Assembly (NCBI GenBank): GCA_963920575.1
Contig: OY986964.1
Location: forward strand, 15,427,460 to 15,491,459
Source of the DNA: Narthecium ossifragum
Taxonomy: Eukaryota; Streptophyta; Magnoliopsida; Dioscoreales; Nartheciaceae
Length of the DNA stretch: 64,000 nucleotides
Reading direction: 5' to 3'
Part shown: positions 58,969 through 64,000 of the stretch, piece by piece
Position numbering within the stretch: position 1 is the stretch's first letter
Layout of the letters: every line of letters begins with the position of its first letter
The notes under the pieces: generated by a model
The model's input: only the letters and a program-made list of their open reading frames with translations
What the model was told of the DNA's origin: nothing
Databases searched by the model: none
Position numbers and translations under genes: made by a program

Positions 58969-60340
58969 CTACATGTTGACTCGACCTGCTGCAAAGCTCA
59001 AAGAAGACTCATTGAAAGTGACATGCTTGCAGACCATCTTCTTGAATTTGTCACAAGATGATGTAGCTTCTCCAACAATTGTACTTCCCTGTAGGATGTA
59101 CAAACTCCTCTTCCAAATACCTTTCATCACAACTCGAGCACCCATGACAATTCTAAGAACTCCACCTTGAATGGTTACCCTGAAACCCTTAGAATCCAAA
59201 ACACTTAACGAGATAAGATTATTTCTCAAGTCTGGAACATACCGAACATCTGTCAGCTCTAACTGATCCATCATCCAGCTTCAAGAGAATTATACTCATC
59301 CATACCTTTTTGCATGTACTGTCATTACCCATATAAACCAATTCACTATCCAACTCCTGAAAGCTGGAAACCCAATCTCTGTTATTGCACATATGATAGG
59401 TAGAACCAGAATCCAAAATCCACTCATCTATGGAACACGGTTGAGAAGAACCAATCAAAGCTTCTAAAACCTCATCTTCACAGTGCACCACACTAGCTAT
59501 CGAATCCGGCTTATCTTTGTTCTTCAAAACAGGACAGTCCACTTTCCAGTGCCCTTTATTGTGACAATAGGCACACTCATCTCAAGTAAGACTTCTTCCA
59601 ACTGATTTGTCTCTCGACCTAGAACGAGATTCTGATTTGTCTCTAGATCTAGAACGAGATTCTGATGTCTCTAACAGCCAAAGCTCTCGAATCCAACTCA
59701 TGATGAGCTTGCTTATCCAATTTCTGATATTCATTGTTGACCAAAACATTAGCAACATCATCATATTTAATCTCATTCTTTCCATATAGCAAAGTAGTAA
59801 CAAGATGATCATAATCATCAGGCAGTGAATTCAGTAACAAAAGTGCTTTGTCCTCATCAGATATTTTAGCATCCAAATTTTCCAAATCAGCAAGTATTTT
59901 ATTGAAATCATTCACGTGTTCAGACATAGAAGTACCTTCTTTATATTGGAAACGGAAGAGCTTCATCTTCAGGTAGAGCCGATTCTCAATGCTCTTGGTC
60001 ATATACTTGTGTTCTAGTTTCTTCCATAGCTGGATTGCCGAGGTCTCCTTCATGACAAAATACTTCTAATCCTTTGCAAGACAAAGCGTAATCGTACCAC
60101 AAGCCAAACGATTAATTTTCTTCCACTCTTCATCTGACATCTCATCAGGCTTTCCTTCTAATGCTATATCTAATTCTTGCTAGAACAAGACATCCAGGAC
60201 CTCACACTGTCACATATCAAGTTGTTTGTTCCATCAAATTTCTCTACCTCAAACTTTGCAGTCGAAACTGTAAATCTGGTTGTCGTTGCAGATTTCGAAG
60301 ACCCTGTCGATGTATGCTTCGAAAACAAATCCCCAGACAT
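58969..60340 (-). pseudogene. gag: Copia gag-protease with downstream deletion
   Basis: Starts MSGDLFSKHTSTGSSKS at 60340, breaks by frameshift and stops near 60060-60220, then reads the UBN2-type gag domain at 59649-60053 (LWKKLEHKYMTKSIENRLYL, LLLNSLPDDYDHLVTTLLYG). An SRSRDKSES repeat precedes the zinc knuckle CAYCHNKGHWKVDC (about 59575-59534). The protease motif WILDSGSTYHMC (59402-59424) keeps its catalytic DSG. After ELTDVRYVPDLRNNLISLS and an SLYILQGSTIVGEA pre-integrase part, the sequence jumps to KHVTFNESS, which in complete elements comes after the integrase core. So the deletion removed the integrase and everything after it. Confidence 0.82.
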
Positions 60341-60392
60341 CTTCTCGATCGATCTAAATGCCTAGATCAGAACCTACGCTCCTGATACCACT

Positions 60393-60825
60393 TGTACGCG
60401 GAAGCCAATACCAAGATTTACCAAAGAACAAAAGCACAAGATTTTTCGTGTTTCAGCCAAGGCCTACATCCATGAACAAAACGAAGACCAAGTTTACTAA
60501 TCAACCGAGCGATCGATTACAAAACTTATCAAAAACTCTCACTCAGAGACCAAAGCTACCGAGTCTATTCTCGTCTGCACCTCCAATACAATCGAAAAGG
60601 ACAAAAAAAGAACCCTGTTCCAAAGCCTTTCTAACGTGCAGCAGCCGACACCTACTATATCTCCTCCAAAACACTTTCCTAAACCACCCACATATAATGA
60701 CAAATTCCAATCCTATTCTACCAAAAATAGCAAAGCTAACTCTAATCAAATACCAAACATCTTTTCCTTTCTAGTTTAAGTTGCTATCAGATTTAATCAA
60801 GATTTAAGAAATCGAGCCAGGTCCA
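60393..60825 (-). repeat. 5' LTR of the copia element
   Basis: 433 bp, TGTACGCGGAAGCC...GGTCCA on the plus strand. Confidence 0.85.
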
Positions 60826-60830
60826 ACTCC

Positions 60831-61949
60831 TTCAGCTGGCCTCAGGCTCTTGACTTCTCAAGACTGTCCTCGCGCACTATCAACACCTCACGTCATTTCT
60901 AACTGAGGAAGATTAAGGACTCCTCCTTCTCTTTGCCTTGGACTCCACCAAGGCTTTCGGATGGTACACTGGAAGATAAAGATCGGATGTGAAGATGGCG
61001 TTCTTGAGCTCTGAGATAAGTTCTCTAGTTCTTCACAACATGGCTGCTAAGGATAGGCCAGTGTCCACAAACCTAGCTGCCTCTCATGTAACCTTATATA
61101 GGAAAACCCTTAAGCTGGTCTACACAACTTGGATTTGACCCAATTATATTCGGGTTACATCACATTAGATCCAAGATAAATAGCAGGCTCAACTGACTTG
61201 GTTTGAGCACTTGAAATTGGCTTCAGTTGAGTTGGAGGCCGCTGCAGCGTCTAGTTGCAAACCTGAAAAATGAGCCCGAAGCCTTTGTCGTTGCAGCGCT
61301 CCAGAAATGTGCTAGCGTTACACTGTAGCGCGCTGCAGTAACTTTCTCTCTATGCTGCAGCGCAGTCTGGGGGCGCTTCTGGGGGCGCTGCAGCGACTCT
61401 GGCTTGAGTCTGCCACAGTAAACTTCGCTGCAGCGACTCTGTCTTGAATCTGCCATAGCAAACTTCGCTGCAGCGCACTCTGAGTGCGCTACAGCGACTC
61501 TTTCAGCAATTTTGAGTGCTAAAGAGTGCACTGCAACGACTATTTTAGCAATTTTGAGTCCTTTCAGCATTTGAGTCAAGCTTGACTCACTTGACCTGGA
61601 TAATTTTCCTATTAAAAAACAAAGAAAGATAGAAACCAGAAAACAAGCAGATTGAGAACAAATAGAGCAAGACAAAGGCATAAGCTCCGGCGTGCTTGAT
61701 ATCTTCATATAACATATCCAAAATATAACCAAGCATATACAAAAAAATAATTGATCAGGCTTATCTAAATTAATATTTAATAAGGTCTTCAACCTGGGGG
61801 ATTAAGATAGCCAGTAACCTCACTTAAGTTGAAGCAGTCCACTTTCAATGTCCTTGCCATCTATCTGGGAAGTGGTTGCCTTCTGGAATCAATGTTTTTA
61901 AGGGCTAATACATATCTATCCCTCAAAAACTTCCCAGAAAGAAATGAAT
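60831..61949 (-). repeat. Copia LTR-like sequence with GCTGCAGCG cluster
   Basis: Likely continuation of the repeat at 58140-58469. A minus-strand TATATAAGG (near 61092-61100) could be an LTR promoter. At 61235-61540 about nine copies of GCTGCAGCG or one-base variants occur, two of them in a 46-bp tandem unit (CTTCGCTGCAGCGACTCTG). The minus ORF 61223-61792 crosses this and has no known domain. Confidence 0.4.
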
Positions 61950-62325
61950 ACATTAATTAGAATCATGTAATAGATAATTTGAGTTTGTTTCTCTATGTTA
62001 GGTACTACTGCTACATGTTTTTTATACAATTTATGCACATTCTTCTGCATCAGTATTTTCCAAGATGGATGGTGATATATGGCTTACATATAGTGCAACA
62101 ACAAATACTATTCTCCAAAATCGAAAATATTTTTTGAAATTAACATTGAAAGAATCTAATGTTATTACAATATTTGGCTTACATATAGCATATAGTGCAA
62201 CAACAAATATTATTCTCCGAAGTCAAAAATATTAGACATGATTGAGGGCTCTGCAAGTGTCATAATAGTCTTGCCTAGAGGAACAAAACTATGTATTGAT
62301 GATGCATTATAGCGATTTAGCTGAC
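61950..62325 (+). pseudogene. Copia protease fragment, plus-strand copy
   Basis: Plus-strand pieces read MDGDIWLTYSATTNTILQNR, KYFLKLTLKESNVIT and IEGSASVIIVLPRGTKLCID, a well-known copia protease to pre-integrase section (usually ...ADSATTHTIL..KYFS.LT). About 95 bp are duplicated in tandem (62089-62130 and 62180-62230). It is the inverted partner of 62690-63030. Confidence 0.65.
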
Positions 62326-63800
62326 CTTGGAAGGAGATGGTCTGACTATCAATTTCTCTATTGAGCAAGAAGCACATGGGTAATCATTGGGTAAAAGAAT
62401 CATCTTGTTCTTAAGATTATGCCCATGTGAATTATCAACAATTCTACGCATCATTATTGATCCAGATGACCAAGTCAATAATGCCAAATTATAAAATCCT
62501 TTGGATAAAGCATTTCTGAAACATCATTGCATATGATTCCATGCGTCTAATATTTGTATAGTACAATCCAGGAGAAAGAGCATGGAGTTTTTCAATTGCA
62601 TGCTTTTGACATGAAACTCCAAGTGCAATGCATAAATACTAAATACCACTTTCATTCGTCGTTTCCATATGATATCTATTACGATGTAAATCCTTAGAGC
62701 TAATCACATTTCTTTTTTGCTCTTATAGAGTATAATACATCACCAAAAAATAATTTTGTTCCTTTAGGCAAAACTATTGTCTCTCTTCCAAAACCTTCAA
62801 TTAGATCTGCTAGACCAGATATTGCGGTAACATTTCATTCTTTCGATGTTAATTTCGAAAAATATTTTAGATCTCGGAGAATGGTATTTGTTGTTGCACT
62901 ATCTGCAAAGCATATATCACCATTCATATTGGGAAAGACTGTGAATAACATGCATAAACTGTATTAAAAACATGTAGTAGTATATAACAGAGAGAAACAA
63001 ATTCAAACTATCTAATACATGATCCTAATTGATGTATTCATTTCCTTCTAGGAAATTTCCAATTGGGAAATCTAGCTTTTCTTTGAACTCTATGAAGAAA
63101 TCTGAAATGTTTAAGCCGGTGCAATCCTTGGGGTTGTCCAACGGGATATCAAACAAGCCTTCAAAATCAGTGAGGTTCATCTCAACACTTTTCTTCTTTC
63201 CTTTAGCCAAATGTTGCTCCACAATATGCTTCGGAGCACAACAGTCATGACCAGTGCCCTTTTCTTCCACACCGATAATATTCATCACATATCTTTTATT
63301 AGTGTTATTTTGAGGCTCTTTTCTCTTCTTATTTTCTACTAGCTCATTTTTATGAGGATGAGAATTAGGGTATCCTTTTCTATAATAATGGAATCTATCA
63401 TTTCCTCCACGGCCACGACCTCGCCCTCATCCATGTCGACAAGCACATCCGTGGCCGTATCCATGATAGGTATTAGCATTCACTTTAGGGTATGGTGAAG
63501 ATCCAGAGGAACGAGACTGATGGTTTTTCAGTAGATCCATTACGTTTCTCAGCTCATTTAGAAAATATCAATTAATTCAGAGTATTTTTTAAAACATCTT
63601 CGCCTATATTGTTGCTGCAAAATCATATTAGAGTCATGAAAGGTAAAGTAGGTTTTTTCAAGCTTATCTTGGTTGGTGATAGTTTTTCTACAAAGCTCTA
63701 ATCGAGAAGTATTCCTATGTAAAGCAAAGTTATATTCACTGACACTCCTAAAGTCTTGTAGCATGTATCTAATAATATCGGACACTAGGGAGAATAATAG
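62326..63800 (-). pseudogene. Copia gag-protease fragment, minus-strand copy
   Basis: Minus strand, from 63785: LQDFRSVSEYNFALHRNTSR and KLEKTYFTFHDSNMILQQQY (gag), an RGRGRGG stretch, a degenerate zinc knuckle before CAPKHIVEQHLAKGKKKSVEMNLTD split as APKHIVEQH and VEMNLTDFEG, DFPIGNFLEGNEYIN stop, a T-rich intron-like gap ending CACAG, then MNGDICFADSATTNTILRDL, EGFGRETIVLPKGTKL and a degraded LWH..LGH pre-integrase part. Several stops and frameshifts. Ends abruptly at about 62326, where the opposite-strand copy begins. Confidence 0.7.
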
Positions 63801-64000
63801 TAAAAAATGGTCAAATCTTTCCTTTCAGTTTTTTCAAAGAACTAAAGGATCTATTACTATAAGATTTTCATTCTTTAGGCCCTCATTCAAATGACGTCAG
63901 AGGAAGATTAAGGCACTGGACTTTTGATCGGACATGGCAGTATCCCCCCTTTTTATCGTGTTCCCCAACTTTCCGGCATATATATGCATGTCGGTATCTA
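63801..64000. other. AT-rich end of window, no gene seen
   Basis: Continuation of the copia-like fragment upstream of its readable gag part; a CATATATATGCATG palindrome-like stretch lies at 63977-63990. Nothing else can be supported. Confidence 0.3.

Larger units (their letters stand above)
58470..60825 (-). mobile_element. Ty1-copia element reduced to gag and protease
   Basis: Minus strand: 5' LTR 60393-60825, primer site with TGGTATCAGGAGC (iMet type, one extra G) near 60378-60390, gag-protease 58969-60340, purine tract CAAGGTGGAGATTG near 58907-58920, 3' LTR 58470-58904. Exact 5-bp duplication ACTCC on both sides (58465-58469 and 60826-60830). Integrase core, reverse transcriptase and RNase H are absent, so it is non-autonomous. 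Confidence 0.85.

Noticed and set aside
59466..59474. ACCTCAT on the plus strand as the missing ATGAG exon with donor
   Set aside because: It lies inside the gag-protease coding part of the copia element and in its reading frame, so it is chance.

Overview
This is a stretch of plant nuclear DNA, almost entirely nested transposable elements, with one clear host gene. The plant signature is: Athila-type and Tekay/Del-type Ty3-gypsy retrotransposons, a plant L1-type LINE with a C-terminal RNase H, Ty1-copia remnants, a Pack-MULE carrying DUF247 and AGC-kinase gene fragments, and a plant protein phosphatase inhibitor-2 gene with ordinary GT-AG introns. GC-rich retroelement coding regions hint weakly at a monocot; the species cannot be told from the sequence.

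Layout. 1-573: end of an LTR cut by the window edge. 574-1343 and 8020-8230: exon-like pieces of an unidentified minus-strand gene, split by element A. 1344-8019: element A, a non-autonomous minus-strand LTR element with a tRNA-Asp primer site and its own gag-like ORF. 8514-14130: element B, a deleted relative of A, carrying a Pack-MULE (10391-11505) and a solo LTR (11564-12991). 14131-15526: LTR-like repeat. 15535-26133: Athila-type element, LTRs in place but coding region broken, with a 941-bp solo LTR inside its 3' LTR. 27150-31012: element D, sister of A. 31013-33607: deleted chromovirus remnant G. 33754-37023: element E, another relative of A, cut by the next element. 37024-46002: Tekay-type chromovirus. 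46154-46671: solo LTR of the G family. 47221-48370: second LTR-like repeat. 49270-54975: nearly full L1-type LINE. 56645-57552: protein phosphatase inhibitor-2 gene. 58470-60825: copia element reduced to gag and protease. 61950-63800: two copies of a copia gag-protease fragment facing each other.

How they fit together. Elements A, B, D and E form one family. A and D share an ORF, a hairpin exactly 185 nt past the primer site and a hairpin just after the ORF. A, B and E share a hairpin beside the 3' polypurine tract and a second internal polypurine tract about 1.06 kb further in. They encode no protease, reverse transcriptase or integrase, so they would need an autonomous partner. An Athila-type element with the same class of primer site is present, although this copy is dead. 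Most coding damage in the Tekay element and the LINE is C-to-T type nonsense rather than frameshift, as expected for methylated, silenced repeats. Exact target-site duplications support several insertions and give a partial order of nesting.
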